From: an uncultured Treponema sp.
Lineage (GTDB): Bacteria; Spirochaetota; Spirochaetia; Treponematales; Treponemataceae
Assembly: GCA_937885175.1 (NCBI GenBank)
Contig: CAKZZO010000055.1
Location: 1 to 52,762 of the forward strand
Reading direction: 5' to 3'
DNA length: 52,762 nucleotides
A program made the position numbers and the translations under genes. The notes beneath the pieces were generated by a model. It ran no database searches. It saw only the letters and a program-made list of their open reading frames with translations, and was not told the DNA's origin. Shown piece after piece: positions 25,847-34,131 of the stretch (the first letter of the stretch is position 1; each line of letters begins with the position of its first letter).

Positions 25847-25855
25847 AGTGTATAT

Positions 25856-27169
25856 ATGGAAAAGACAGTTTGCGAGTTATTTGCAGGAGTAGGTGGCTTC
25901 CGTTGTGGGTTAAATGCAATAAAAACTGTAGAAGATACTCGAAAAAAAGAAAAATGGAATACAGTTTGGTTTAGTCAATGGGAACCGGGCAAAACAAAAC
26001 AGTGGGCATATGATTGTTATGTAAGCCACTTTGGGTATTCTTTAGATTTAAACGGTAAGGATACTACTAATTTTGATATTTCTCTTGTTGATAAAAAAAC
26101 TATTCCAGACCATAACCTTTTAGTTGGTGGATTTCCTTGTCAGGATTATTCAGTAGCTAGAAGCCTTAATGGAGAAAAGGGAATTGAAGGTAAAAAAGGG
26201 GGACTCTGGTGGTCAATATATGATATTCTCAAAATTAAACACACACCCTTTGTACTTCTTGAAAATGTAGATCGACTATTAAAATCTCCTTCAAAACAAA
26301 GAGGAAGAGACTTCGGAATAATTCTTTCATGCTTAAATGCAGAAGGATATATTGTTGAATGGAGAGTAATTAATGCTTCAGAATATGGATCTGGCCAAAG
26401 AAGACGACGAACTTTCATTTTCGCTTATAAAAATAGAACTAACTTTGGACACTCATTAAATTTTGCAGATATTAAATCTATTCTATTAAAAAAAGGTTTT
26501 TTTGCTCAAACATTTCCAATAGAAGCATTTGATGAAAATGCAATTAAAACGACTGATATTTCAACAGATATTCTAGATGTTTCTAATAATTTTGCTTTCG
26601 CTTTTGAGAATTCAGGTATTGCCGTGAATGGTAAAATCTATACGGTAAAATCTGTTGCAGAAAAAATTCCTCCAATAACTCTTGGTTCTCTTCTTGAAGT
26701 TGGAGAAGTTAATCAAAAATATTTTATTTCTGACAAAGATTTATATTATACAAATCCTAATATTACTCATTCTGATGAAACACAAAACGAACTTGCTCCA
26801 GAATGTCGGCACACATGGCAATATTTGAAAGGTGCTAAGCGAAAGTATAGAACTGCATCAAACGGACACAAGTATATTTATTCAGAAGGTGCAATACCAA
26901 TGATTGATAAGTGGGATGTACCAGCACGAACAATGCTTACCAGTGAAAGCAGTTTTAATAGAAGCACCCATATTGTAATGGATAAAGGAAATGGAAAAAT
27001 ACGTTTGCTTACTCCAATAGAAGCAGAAAGAATTCAGGGATTCCCTGACAATTGGACTAAAACGGGAATGCCTGAGAAAATGCGTTATTTCTGTATGGGA
27101 AATGCGCTTGTAGTTTCTATGATTGAGAAAATGGAAAAAACTATAAGTAAGATTTTTGATAACGAATAG
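25856..27169 (+). CDS. DNA (cytosine-5-)-methyltransferase of a Sau3AI-like system
   Basis: Modifies cytosine in the recognition sequence so that the host DNA resists the neighbouring endonuclease. The conserved C5 methylase motifs appear in order: I (ELFAGVGGFRCG, SAM binding), IV (GGFPCQDYSVA, catalytic Cys95), VI (LLENVDRLL), VIII (GQRRRRTF), then a variable target-recognition region. IX (LTPIEAERIQGFPDNW) and X (GNALVV) follow. The 437-residue length and the pairing with a Sau3AI-like endonuclease suggest GATC as target. It has its own promoter, so protection can be established separately from endonuclease expression. Codon use is AT-rich like its partner. Confidence 0.92.
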   Translation: MEKTVCELFAGVGGFRCGLNAIKTVEDTRKKEKWNTVWFSQWEPGKTKQWAYDCYVSHFGYSLDLNGKDTTNFDISLVDKKTIPDHNLLVGGFPCQDYSVARSLNGEKGIEGKKGGLWWSIYDILKIKHTPFVLLENVDRLLKSPSKQRGRDFGIILSCLNAEGYIVEWRVINASEYGSGQRRRRTFIFAYKNRTNFGHSLNFADIKSILLKKGFFAQTFPIEAFDENAIKTTDISTDILDVSNNFAFAFENSGIAVNGKIYTVKSVAEKIPPITLGSLLEVGEVNQKYFISDKDLYYTNPNITHSDETQNELAPECRHTWQYLKGAKRKYRTASNGHKYIYSEGAIPMIDKWDVPARTMLTSESSFNRSTHIVMDKGNGKIRLLTPIEAERIQGFPDNWTKTGMPEKMRYFCMGNALVVSMIEKMEKTISKIFDNE

Positions 27170-27180
27170 GTTATAATGAA

Positions 27181-27355
27181 ATGAATAAAAAAAAGTATTA
27201 ATATTATTAATGGTATTTTTTTATTTGGATGAAAAGAAACTACAAATGAAATTATAACTTTAACTACAGATGGAAATGAGAGTGTCAAAATTATTTCATT
27301 ACTGACGGAATCGCTTAAGACTTTCAGCCTCGTCCTTTCTTGTACCCATATTTGA
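27181..27355 (+). pseudogene. Probable remnant of a small lipoprotein gene
   Basis: After the methyltransferase, an ATG at 27181 opens a frame that stops after six codons. If one A is dropped from the A8 run (27187-27194) the reading continues as SINIINGIFLFG. A TGA at 27230-27232 then sits exactly where a lipobox Cys would be expected, and after it KETTNEIITLTTDGNESVKI runs on, to a TGA at 27353. The text reads like a hydrophobic signal followed by a mature chain. The gene appears broken by one insertion and one stop. TATAAT at 27172-27177 lies just before the ATG. The similarity is inferred from pattern only. Confidence 0.35.
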
Positions 27356-27445
27356 TGTAAGAGTTCCATCTGGCAAGCGGATTTGCGCGTACACCAATAG
27401 GGCAACAATTTGTTTTTAAACGATTTTTAAATCCTATTGCCATGC

Positions 27446-27575
27446 AGACAAAAAAGGGCGATAAACAGAGGAATTGCATTGAGCCACGAAGCGAAAAATG
27501 AGCTAGCGTAGGAAAAGTAAGCGGATTCATTTTTCGTTTTTGTTGAGGCTCATTCGCCTGTGTCCTTTTTTGTCT
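27446..27575. repeat. Long imperfect palindrome, copy of a repeat family
   Basis: The outer arms AGACAAAAAAGG (27446-27457) and CCTTTTTTGTCT (27564-27575) are perfect complements. Inside, GCATTGAGCC pairs imperfectly with GAGGCTCATTCGC, and CGAAAAATGA (27492-27501) pairs with TCATTTTTCG (27526-27535). The middle is a loop of about 24 bases. The right arm recurs at bases 1-23 of the window. The structure resembles a MITE or a bacterial interspersed palindromic element, without a transposase gene. A minus-strand reading frame of 92 codons crosses it but is probably a by-product of the repeat. Confidence 0.65.
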
Positions 27576-27589
27576 CTTGTCCAAATACA

Positions 27590-27618
27590 TTGTCGCCCGC
27601 AAAAAAATTTGCTACACT
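27590..27618 (+). promoter_or_regulatory. Promoter of aroC
   Basis: TTGTCG (27590-27595), 17 bases and TACACT (27613-27618). The predicted start near 27625 gives a leader of about 50 bases. Confidence 0.65.
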
Positions 27619-27625
27619 GAAATAC

Positions 27626-27657
27626 AGGGCTTGAAGCCCTTGGCGCCGATTTTTTTT
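27626..27657 (+). promoter_or_regulatory. Leader hairpin and T-run before aroC
   Basis: AGGGC (27626-27630) pairs with GCCCT (27636-27640) over TTGAA. The palindrome GGCGCC follows, then a run of eight T (27650-27657), all before the GGGAGG ribosome binding site. It could act as a leader terminator or attenuator, but the gap of 9 bases between stem and T-run makes this uncertain. Confidence 0.35.
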
Positions 27658-27674
27658 ATTATGGGAGGTGTGTA

Positions 27675-28784
27675 ATGGCACAGAATACAATCGGAAGTAT
27701 TTTTAAGGTGACTACTTTTGGCGAAAGTCACGGTGCGGGCTTGGGCTGCATTATTGACGGTTGTCCCGCAGGAATTCCGATTGACCTGGATGCAGTGCAG
27801 GCTGACCTTGACCGCAGGAAGCCAGGAGCAGCCTTTGCAGGAAAGCACAATGCGGCTGTCACCAGTCGAAAGGAAGACGACAGGGCGGAAGTCCTCAGCG
27901 GAATTTTTGAGGGCAAAAGCGAAGGAACTCCCATTGCCTTTGTAATCCGCAATACTTCCCAGCACTCAAAAGATTACGGAAATCTTGCCAAGACCTTCCG
28001 CCCCGGACACGCAGATTACGGCTACTTTGCAAAATACGGCTTCCGCGACTATCGGGGCGGTGGACGCTCCAGCGGCCGGGAAACAGCGGCTCGGGTTGCG
28101 GCAGGAGCCCTCGCAAAACAAGTGCTGGCTGCAATCCTTGGAAAAGGCGTAAAGATTACAGCCTACACGGAAAGAGCCGCCGGCATTTCTATCGAAAAGA
28201 CTGATTTTTCCCAAATAGAGCAGAATCCACTGAGGGCAGCAGACAATGAAGCCGCAGAAAAAATGGCGGCACAAATTGAAGCCTACCGCATGGACAAGGA
28301 CAGTTGCGGCGGCATTGTAGCCTGTCGTGTTACAGGCATTCCCGCAGGGCTGGGCGAACCAGTCTTTGGAAAACTTGACGCGGAACTTGCCAAGGCCATT
28401 CTTTCCATCGGTGCCACCAAGGGTATTGAATTTGGCGCGGGATTTGCAGCCGCCGACAGCAGGGGAAGCACAAACAATGACGAAATGAGGGTCGCGTCTG
28501 ACGGAAGCGTAGGCTTTGCAAGCAACAGTGCAGGCGGCATTATCGGCGGCATATCCAATGGCGCAGATATTTTCTTCCGGGTGGCGGTAAAGCCAGTGCC
28601 CAGCATTTTTCGGGAGCAGAAAACCATTTCAGTTCAGGACGACGGCACCTTTGCAGACAGCGATTTGGTAATCGAAGGCCGCCATGACGTGTGCCTCTGC
28701 CCCCGCATTGTTCCCGTAATCGAAGCCATGACAGCCATTACCCTGGTAGACTTACTGCTGCAGAACAGGGCAAGCAGGTCTTAG
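27675..28784 (+). CDS. aroC: Chorismate synthase
   Basis: Last step of the shikimate pathway: converts EPSP to chorismate with reduced FMN. The signature motifs are present: GESHGAGLGCIIDGCPAGIP at the N-terminus, DYRGGGRSSGRETAARVAAG around residues 117-136, and the C-terminal RHDVCLCPRIVPVIEAM. Length 369 is typical. GGGAGG six to seven bases upstream sets the start. It is the first normal-composition gene after the AT-rich island. It is not linked to other aro genes here. A GC-rich multi-stem element begins in its stop codon. Confidence 0.97.
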   Translation: MAQNTIGSIFKVTTFGESHGAGLGCIIDGCPAGIPIDLDAVQADLDRRKPGAAFAGKHNAAVTSRKEDDRAEVLSGIFEGKSEGTPIAFVIRNTSQHSKDYGNLAKTFRPGHADYGYFAKYGFRDYRGGGRSSGRETAARVAAGALAKQVLAAILGKGVKITAYTERAAGISIEKTDFSQIEQNPLRAADNEAAEKMAAQIEAYRMDKDSCGGIVACRVTGIPAGLGEPVFGKLDAELAKAILSIGATKGIEFGAGFAAADSRGSTNNDEMRVASDGSVGFASNSAGGIIGGISNGADIFFRVAVKPVPSIFREQKTISVQDDGTFADSDLVIEGRHDVCLCPRIVPVIEAMTAITLVDLLLQNRASRS

Positions 28785-28856
28785 GGCGGCAGCCCTAGGC
28801 GGTGGGGGTGTGGGCGCAACAAGGTGCGCCCCAGGGGGCGGGCTCGCCCCCTCACC
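28782..28856. repeat. GC-rich multi-stem element after aroC
   Basis: Three perfect stems follow each other: TAGGGC/GCCCTA (28782-28797, starting in the aroC stop), GGGCGCA/TGCGCCC (28812-28831) and GGGGGCG/CGCCCCC (28834-28851). GGTG at 28801-28804 can pair with CACC at 28853-28856 and enclose the last two, giving a multi-branch fold. It probably ends or stabilises the aroC mRNA. The form suggests a dispersed repeat, but only one copy is seen here. Confidence 0.55.
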
Positions 28857-28864
28857 AAAATCTA

Positions 28865-28892
28865 TTGCATATTCACAAATCTCTGATAAAAT
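28865..28892 (+). promoter_or_regulatory. Promoter of the CE8-CE12 gene
   Basis: TTGCAT (28865-28870), 16 bases and TAAAAT (28887-28892). The short leader carries AGAGAGG (28901-28907), nine bases before the ATG at 28916. Confidence 0.55.
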
Positions 28893-28915
28893 ATAACCTT
28901 AGAGAGGTTTCTTCT

Positions 28916-31900
28916 ATGAAAAAAGGTATGAACAAATTGTTGGGTGCCTTGCTTGCTTTTGTGGCAATCGGCACAGTTTCAGCCCAGACGCGTAAAGTGG
29001 ATGTGTGGGATTTTGGTGGCGTGCAGGCTAAGGACGCAGAAAACCACATTTCAGTAGCAGACATCGACAATGCTGAGATTATCGGTGCGGACGGTAAATT
29101 TACTGGCGGTGACTTGGTTTTTGGTGACTTGACGCTCAAAACTGACAAAAATGACCGCGCCTACTACAGCGGCAAAAAGAATTATGGCGATCAGGGCTAT
29201 ACTTCATTTGACTTTCAGGACGGTTACCTTGCAAACGGCTTGTATTATGCAAATGGCAAGGGTGGCGAAAAGAAACGCTATATGCTGATTAAAAATGTGC
29301 GCTCTGGCGACACGATTACCTTCTACGCCCGCATCAATAACAGCGGTGACGAAAAAATTCACTTTGCAAGCGTAGATGAAAGCGGGGAAAAGACAGGAAA
29401 ACAGGACGAAGTTGCTCCCCTGGGCGCTGTTTCCAAAAAATACTCCTATGTAGCAAGTGCAGACGGTGCCTACAAGGTCTATGCGGAGGCAAACGTGGGA
29501 AAGCCTGTCTATTACCGACTGGTGCGCACTCCTGCTGTTGAAGTAAGGGGCTCTCTGCTTTCTATTCCCGCGGGAAACGCCACGCTGAACTTTGTTGACC
29601 AGGACACCAAGCAGACTATTGCGGCAAAGATTTCAGGAAAATCATATACCGCAGGCCTGGCGGCAGGTCACACCTATACTGCGGTGCTTACAGGCATCAA
29701 AGGCTATGGCGTAAATGCTGCGTCAAAAATCATCGCCCTAAAAGCAAGTCAGACAGGCTCCTTTATGGCGAACCTGACTATTGCCGAGCAAAAGACCTAT
29801 AAGATAAGCGGAAAAATAACGGGGCTTGCGGCGGATTACACTGTTGCAGGCATGAAGGTTGTATTCAATCCGCCAAAAGACTCATCCTATCTTCCCTCAG
29901 AGGCTGCAGTTTCTGGCTCAAACGGAAATTTTACCTATGCTGGCGAACTGGAACCGGCGGTTTCCTACACGGCTAGTCTGGCAGGTGCAAATGACTACAT
30001 CATCAAGTCTGGTGCAGAAGCAGAAGGCACTGAGGCATTTACCCAGGACATCACCCTCGCCCTCAAGCCGACCTATGAGGTAAAGGGCACTTTCTTTGGC
30101 CTGACAAATCCTCTTCCCACAGAGATTTCCTTTACCAACAGTGAAGACGGTTATGTCTACAAGGGAAGGATTTCCGGCGCGAACTACAGCGTAAAGCTCC
30201 GTGACGGCTCCTATGAAGTGGCTGCGGAGACGGAAAAGGCAAAAACACAGAATCATGTTGTTGTTGCCGGAAAGGCTCTTGCAAAAGACATCAAGCTGAC
30301 GGCAAAAGACAAGACTGTTCAGAAGATTCCCCTCAAAAAAGACATCTACGTGGGCGGCAAAAAGGCTGACTATGCCACCGTGCGTCAGGCAATTGCCGCA
30401 GTAGAGGCAATGGCTCCTCAGTCAGAAGCAGACCGCGTAACCATTCACATCGCTCCCGGCGTATACCGCGCCCAACTGATTATCAATGCCCCCTACATCA
30501 CGCTCAAAAACGATACGCCCGAACAGGAAGTAAAACTCACCTGGTACTACGGCATCGGCTACAAGTATTACAGCGCAGACGACAAGGGCTACTATGACGA
30601 AGATCTGGCCTACGACAAATTTGACAAGAAGACGGTTGCCCGCTGGGGAACTGCAACACGCATTATGCCCAGTGCAAAAGGCTTTAAGGCTGAAGGCATT
30701 GTTTTTGAAACCTCTTTCAATAAATACGTAACGGATGAAGAAATCGCTGACGGCGTAGAAAGTGACGGTTCCATTCAGTTTGCCCGCAAGTTGAATTCCG
30801 ATGTTCGCTCAAAGAAAGCAACGGAACGCTCTGCGGCACTGTGTTCAGAAGGAAGCGAAGCCGAATTCTACAACTGCAAGTTTCTGGGTTCACAGGACAC
30901 GCTCTACACGGGCGTAAACACAAAGCAGTATTTCAGAAATTGCTTTATCGAAGGAAACACTGACTTTATCTTTGGTGACGGTGATGTTGTTTTTGAAAAC
31001 TGTGAAATTCGTTTTGCAGGCTATACCGACATCAATGTGGCGGGCTATCTGACTGCGGCACGCACCACAACGGAAAAAGGCTATCTTTTCTACAATTGTA
31101 CGGTAAGCGCAGACAATGCCGTCTTCCAGAATCCCGGTGTGTTTGGGCGCCCTTGGGGACCTGACGCAAGAGTTGCATGGATTAACACGATTCTGGGCAC
31201 GGAAAACATCATCGACCCCATGGGTTGGACTGACATGAGCGGAAACCTGCCCAAGAATGCCCACTTTGCCGAATACAATTCCCTGTGGAACGGAAAAGCG
31301 GTGGCTACAAACGAGCGCAAGGGCGGCGTGCTCAAGACTGCCACTGGTTATGAACCCAAGTTCTATCTGGGCGAATGGAAGCCAACCTACTACGAAAGCG
31401 AAAAAACAGACAAACTCAAATTCGCAAAGAAGCCCAGTTTCACCACGGATGACGACATCAATACCCCCTACCCCGGTCACACCATTACCCTGCACTATTC
31501 GCTGGGCAAGGCTGACAAAGAGGACATGTCTCTGATTCAGTGGTATCGTGACGACAAGCTGGTTAAGCAGTCAGCAGGCTATGCAGACAAGACCTACTTC
31601 CTTACAAAGGATGACTCCGGCCACAGCATCAAGGCAGTCGTCACAATCATCGCCCGCAACGGCAGCAAAGGTGACGAGGCAACGGCTAAACTCGATGCAA
31701 AGGTAAAGGAAGGATTTGCCGTTCCATCAAAAGGTGCTGCTGACCGTCCGAGAGCAGTGGGCAAGGTAAACGTATTCCTTGCGGGCGATTCAACGGTAAA
31801 AGACTACAGTGCCGCAGGTATGTGGAGCAGCGGAAAGACACGCAATGAAGGCGCATGGGGTGAATTCCTGCAGAACTGGTTCAACGATTCTGTTTCCGTT

Positions 31901-32731
31901 CAAAACTATGCAAACGGCGGACGCTCAACCCGCAACTTTATCAATGAAGGCAGCCTTGATAAAATTGCAGAAAAAATCGGCAAGGGTGACTACCTCTTCA
32001 TTCAGTTTGGCCACAACGACTGTTCTAACGGACAGGGCTATCTGGAAGACCGCTACGTGCCGCTGGGAGAACCCAACAAAAAAGGCATCTATCCGGTACA
32101 TGCAGGCAAAAAGGTAAAGACACCTTCTTCCTACTCCAGCAAATACGGTCCAGAATTCTACTCGTATGACTGCGGCGCTACCTACAAGTGGTACTTAAAG
32201 CAGTACATTGATGTGGCAAAAAAAGCAGGCGCTACCCCTGTTCTGGTCACTCCGGTAAGCCGCGTGTATTTTGAAGGCATGAACGGAAAAATCGGTCCTC
32301 ACCATGACTCAAAGGACACTACTACAAAGACGCAGGTGACCCGCAACAATGCCTATGTGGAAGCCGTGCGTCAGCTTGCAAAAGAAGAAAAGGTCGCCCT
32401 GATTGACGGCTTTGAAATCACCAAGAGCCTGTACGAAAAGTCCTATGCCGATACAAAAAAGACAGACGAAGCATTTGCCCTGATGTTCACTGGGGACAAG
32501 ACCCACAACAACAAGTTGGGCGGCTTTATCATCGCAGGTGAATTTGCAAAGGCAATCAAGGCCACCCTTCCCGCACTCAAAAGCAGCATTGTACACCCGG
32601 TTAAGGCAATCGGTGAAAACAGTGACGGTAAACTTATGTTCAGCGTTGGAAGTGACGGAAAAATCACTTGTGACGATGCCTACTGGCAGAAATACGCACA
32701 GACTCTGATGGATGGAATGGACAAGAAATAA
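28916..32731 (+). CDS. Secreted pectin methylesterase (CE8) fused to rhamnogalacturonan acetylesterase-like SGNH domain (CE12)
   Basis: Large exported enzyme that should strip methyl esters from homogalacturonan and acetyl groups from rhamnogalacturonan. A signal peptide (about residues 1-23, ending VSAQ) is followed by a beta-rich N-terminal module and carboxypeptidase-regulatory-like repeats (about 170-470). The CE8 beta-helix spans about 475-830, with SQDTLY near 657, IEGNTDFIFG near 677-686 and GRPWGP near 744. An Ig-like linker follows, then an SGNH esterase of about 950-1225, with GDSTV near 957, FGHND near 1030 and DKTHNN near 1193. The start at 28916 is set by AGAGAGG and the signal peptide. 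The two activities on one chain point to growth on plant pectin. No lyase is in the window. Confidence 0.9.
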   Translation: MKKGMNKLLGALLAFVAIGTVSAQTRKVDVWDFGGVQAKDAENHISVADIDNAEIIGADGKFTGGDLVFGDLTLKTDKNDRAYYSGKKNYGDQGYTSFDFQDGYLANGLYYANGKGGEKKRYMLIKNVRSGDTITFYARINNSGDEKIHFASVDESGEKTGKQDEVAPLGAVSKKYSYVASADGAYKVYAEANVGKPVYYRLVRTPAVEVRGSLLSIPAGNATLNFVDQDTKQTIAAKISGKSYTAGLAAGHTYTAVLTGIKGYGVNAASKIIALKASQTGSFMANLTIAEQKTYKISGKITGLAADYTVAGMKVVFNPPKDSSYLPSEAAVSGSNGNFTYAGELEPAVSYTASLAGANDYIIKSGAEAEGTEAFTQDITLALKPTYEVKGTFFGLTNPLPTEISFTNSEDGYVYKGRISGANYSVKLRDGSYEVAAETEKAKTQNHVVVAGKALAKDIKLTAKDKTVQKIPLKKDIYVGGKKADYATVRQAIAAVEAMAPQSEADRVTIHIAPGVYRAQLIINAPYITLKNDTPEQEVKLTWYYGIGYKYYSADDKGYYDEDLAYDKFDKKTVARWGTATRIMPSAKGFKAEGIVFETSFNKYVTDEEIADGVESDGSIQFARKLNSDVRSKKATERSAALCSEGSEAEFYNCKFLGSQDTLYTGVNTKQYFRNCFIEGNTDFIFGDGDVVFENCEIRFAGYTDINVAGYLTAARTTTEKGYLFYNCTVSADNAVFQNPGVFGRPWGPDARVAWINTILGTENIIDPMGWTDMSGNLPKNAHFAEYNSLWNGKAVATNERKGGVLKTATGYEPKFYLGEWKPTYYESEKTDKLKFAKKPSFTTDDDINTPYPGHTITLHYSLGKADKEDMSLIQWYRDDKLVKQSAGYADKTYFLTKDDSGHSIKAVVTIIARNGSKGDEATAKLDAKVKEGFAVPSKGAADRPRAVGKVNVFLAGDSTVKDYSAAGMWSSGKTRNEGAWGEFLQNWFNDSVSVQNYANGGRSTRNFINEGSLDKIAEKIGKGDYLFIQFGHNDCSNGQGYLEDRYVPLGEPNKKGIYPVHAGKKVKTPSSYSSKYGPEFYSYDCGATYKWYLKQYIDVAKKAGATPVLVTPVSRVYFEGMNGKIGPHHDSKDTTTKTQVTRNNAYVEAVRQLAKEEKVALIDGFEITKSLYEKSYADTKKTDEAFALMFTGDKTHNNKLGGFIIAGEFAKAIKATLPALKSSIVHPVKAIGENSDGKLMFSVGSDGKITCDDAYWQKYAQTLMDGMDKK

Positions 32732-32733
32732 GC

Positions 32734-34131
32734 ATGGAAAAGATGACCCGCACACATAAGATTTTTATTCTCGCCGCAGCAGGAGTGCTGCTTGCTGCCG
32801 CTTGCACACTTTCATTTGTCAGTTACATCAATGAATTCAAGCACCCGGAGCGATTGGCAAGTCCTACAAGCGAACAGCAGGCCTACCTCACGGACTACCT
32901 GAATCAAACATATCCTGCAAAAAGGGTAAATATCTTGCGCGGGCTTCCCTATGCTACAGTGGACGCTCAACTGGACATTGCGGCGGAATCCGCCATCCTG
33001 ATTGACACGGCAAACGGTTGCGTCCTCTACGAAAAAAACGCAGACGAAGCAATTCCGCCGGCTTCAATCACCAAACTCTTTGTCATGTACATTGCCTTTC
33101 AGGAAGTGGAGGCTGGCCGCATCTCTCTGGACGATGTGGTTCCGCTTCCCGAAAGCAGCTGGGCAATCAACCTGCCAGCAGATGCCTCCCTCATGTTTCT
33201 GGGGCAGGGACAGATTGTTACGCTTCGGGAACTCATGCAGGGGCTTGCTATTGCCAGCGGAAACGATGCCGCAATCGCCGTGGCAACCTACATCAGCGGC
33301 AGCGTAAAAGACTTTGTTCTTCGCATGAATGAAGAAGCCCAAAAACTGGGACTCAAATACACACATTTTGAAGAACCCAGCGGCTACAGCGAAAAGAACA
33401 TCACTACGGCAAGGGAACTGGCAAGTTTTGCCCGCGTCTACATCAACCGCTATCCGCAATCAATTGAAGAATTCCACTCGCTAAAAGAAATTGAGTATCC
33501 CAAAAAGGAAAACCTCGCCCCTTGGATGAAAAGCCGAGGCGACAGCATGGCCGTCAAACAGTGGAATACAAATGTTCTCCTGCGCTCTCTGGAAGGCTGT
33601 GACGGCTTAAAGACAGGCTTTATCTACGAGAGCGGCTTTAACATCGCCCTTACCGCAAAGAGAAAGGGCGTGCGCTACCTTTCTGTAACCATGCGGGGAC
33701 CAGGAAAAAATTCTCGGGAAGGAAACAATTACAGGCAGAGAGACGGCACAACGCTTATGGAATGGGCATTTTCTTCTTTTTCAGACTACATTCCTCTGGA
33801 ACACATAGCGCCAGCCTACACGGTAGCCGTTACTGGTGCAGAAGGCAAATTCGTAAGGCTTGTTCCAGCGTGGACAAACATCATTTCCGTACCCCATATC
33901 ATCGGAGAAAGTGCCGCCGATGCCGCAAAGCAGGTACATGTGGAAATCACCAAGCCTGACTTTATCTACGGTGGCACCCTGGCTGGCCAGAATTACGGAC
34001 AGATTGTCTATAAGCTGGAAAACGTCGTACTGGAAACAGTACCCCTTGTAGCCGACCGCAAGCTTGAGCGCGTCGGACTATGGGGAAGATTCTGGGGATT
34101 GATTGCATCCCGCTTTTTGCGAACTAAATAA
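32734..34131 (+). CDS. D-alanyl-D-alanine carboxypeptidase, DacF/PBP5 type (S11)
   Basis: Trims the terminal D-Ala from peptidoglycan pentapeptides in the periplasm. An N-terminal hydrophobic segment (about 10-30) exports or anchors it. The three active-site motifs are S111-x-x-K114 (SITK), SGN (AIASGNDAA, near 173) and K293-T-G (LKTGF). A C-terminal beta-rich domain and a basic, hydrophobic tail (WGLIASRFLRTK) suggest membrane attachment like PBP5. It starts two bases after the pectinase stop and could be co-transcribed, though the functions are unrelated. No good SD is visible; an ATG three codons on is an alternative. The 3' end overlaps the convergent gene by eight bases. Confidence 0.92.
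   Translation: MEKMTRTHKIFILAAAGVLLAAACTLSFVSYINEFKHPERLASPTSEQQAYLTDYLNQTYPAKRVNILRGLPYATVDAQLDIAAESAILIDTANGCVLYEKNADEAIPPASITKLFVMYIAFQEVEAGRISLDDVVPLPESSWAINLPADASLMFLGQGQIVTLRELMQGLAIASGNDAAIAVATYISGSVKDFVLRMNEEAQKLGLKYTHFEEPSGYSEKNITTARELASFARVYINRYPQSIEEFHSLKEIEYPKKENLAPWMKSRGDSMAVKQWNTNVLLRSLEGCDGLKTGFIYESGFNIALTAKRKGVRYLSVTMRGPGKNSREGNNYRQRDGTTLMEWAFSSFSDYIPLEHIAPAYTVAVTGAEGKFVRLVPAWTNIISVPHIIGESAADAAKQVHVEITKPDFIYGGTLAGQNYGQIVYKLENVVLETVPLVADRKLERVGLWGRFWGLIASRFLRTK

Larger units (their letters stand above)
23643..27445. mobile_element. AT-rich, probably acquired island carrying a restriction-modification pair
   Basis: From just after the MATE stop to about 27445 the sequence is visibly much richer in A and T than the flanks, and codon choice in both genes follows. 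The contents are a 267-base AT-rich leader region, an endonuclease gene, a methyltransferase gene and a probable broken gene. No integrase, transposase or tRNA attachment site is seen. The right border lies next to a long palindromic repeat. A stretch at 23646-23864 is open but has no convincing start or similarity. Confidence 0.6.

Noticed and set aside
27324..27602. Minus-strand frame of 92 codons across the palindromic repeat
   Set aside because: It is explained by the repeat itself, lacks a ribosome binding site, and its N-terminal part is low-complexity translation of the hairpin arms.
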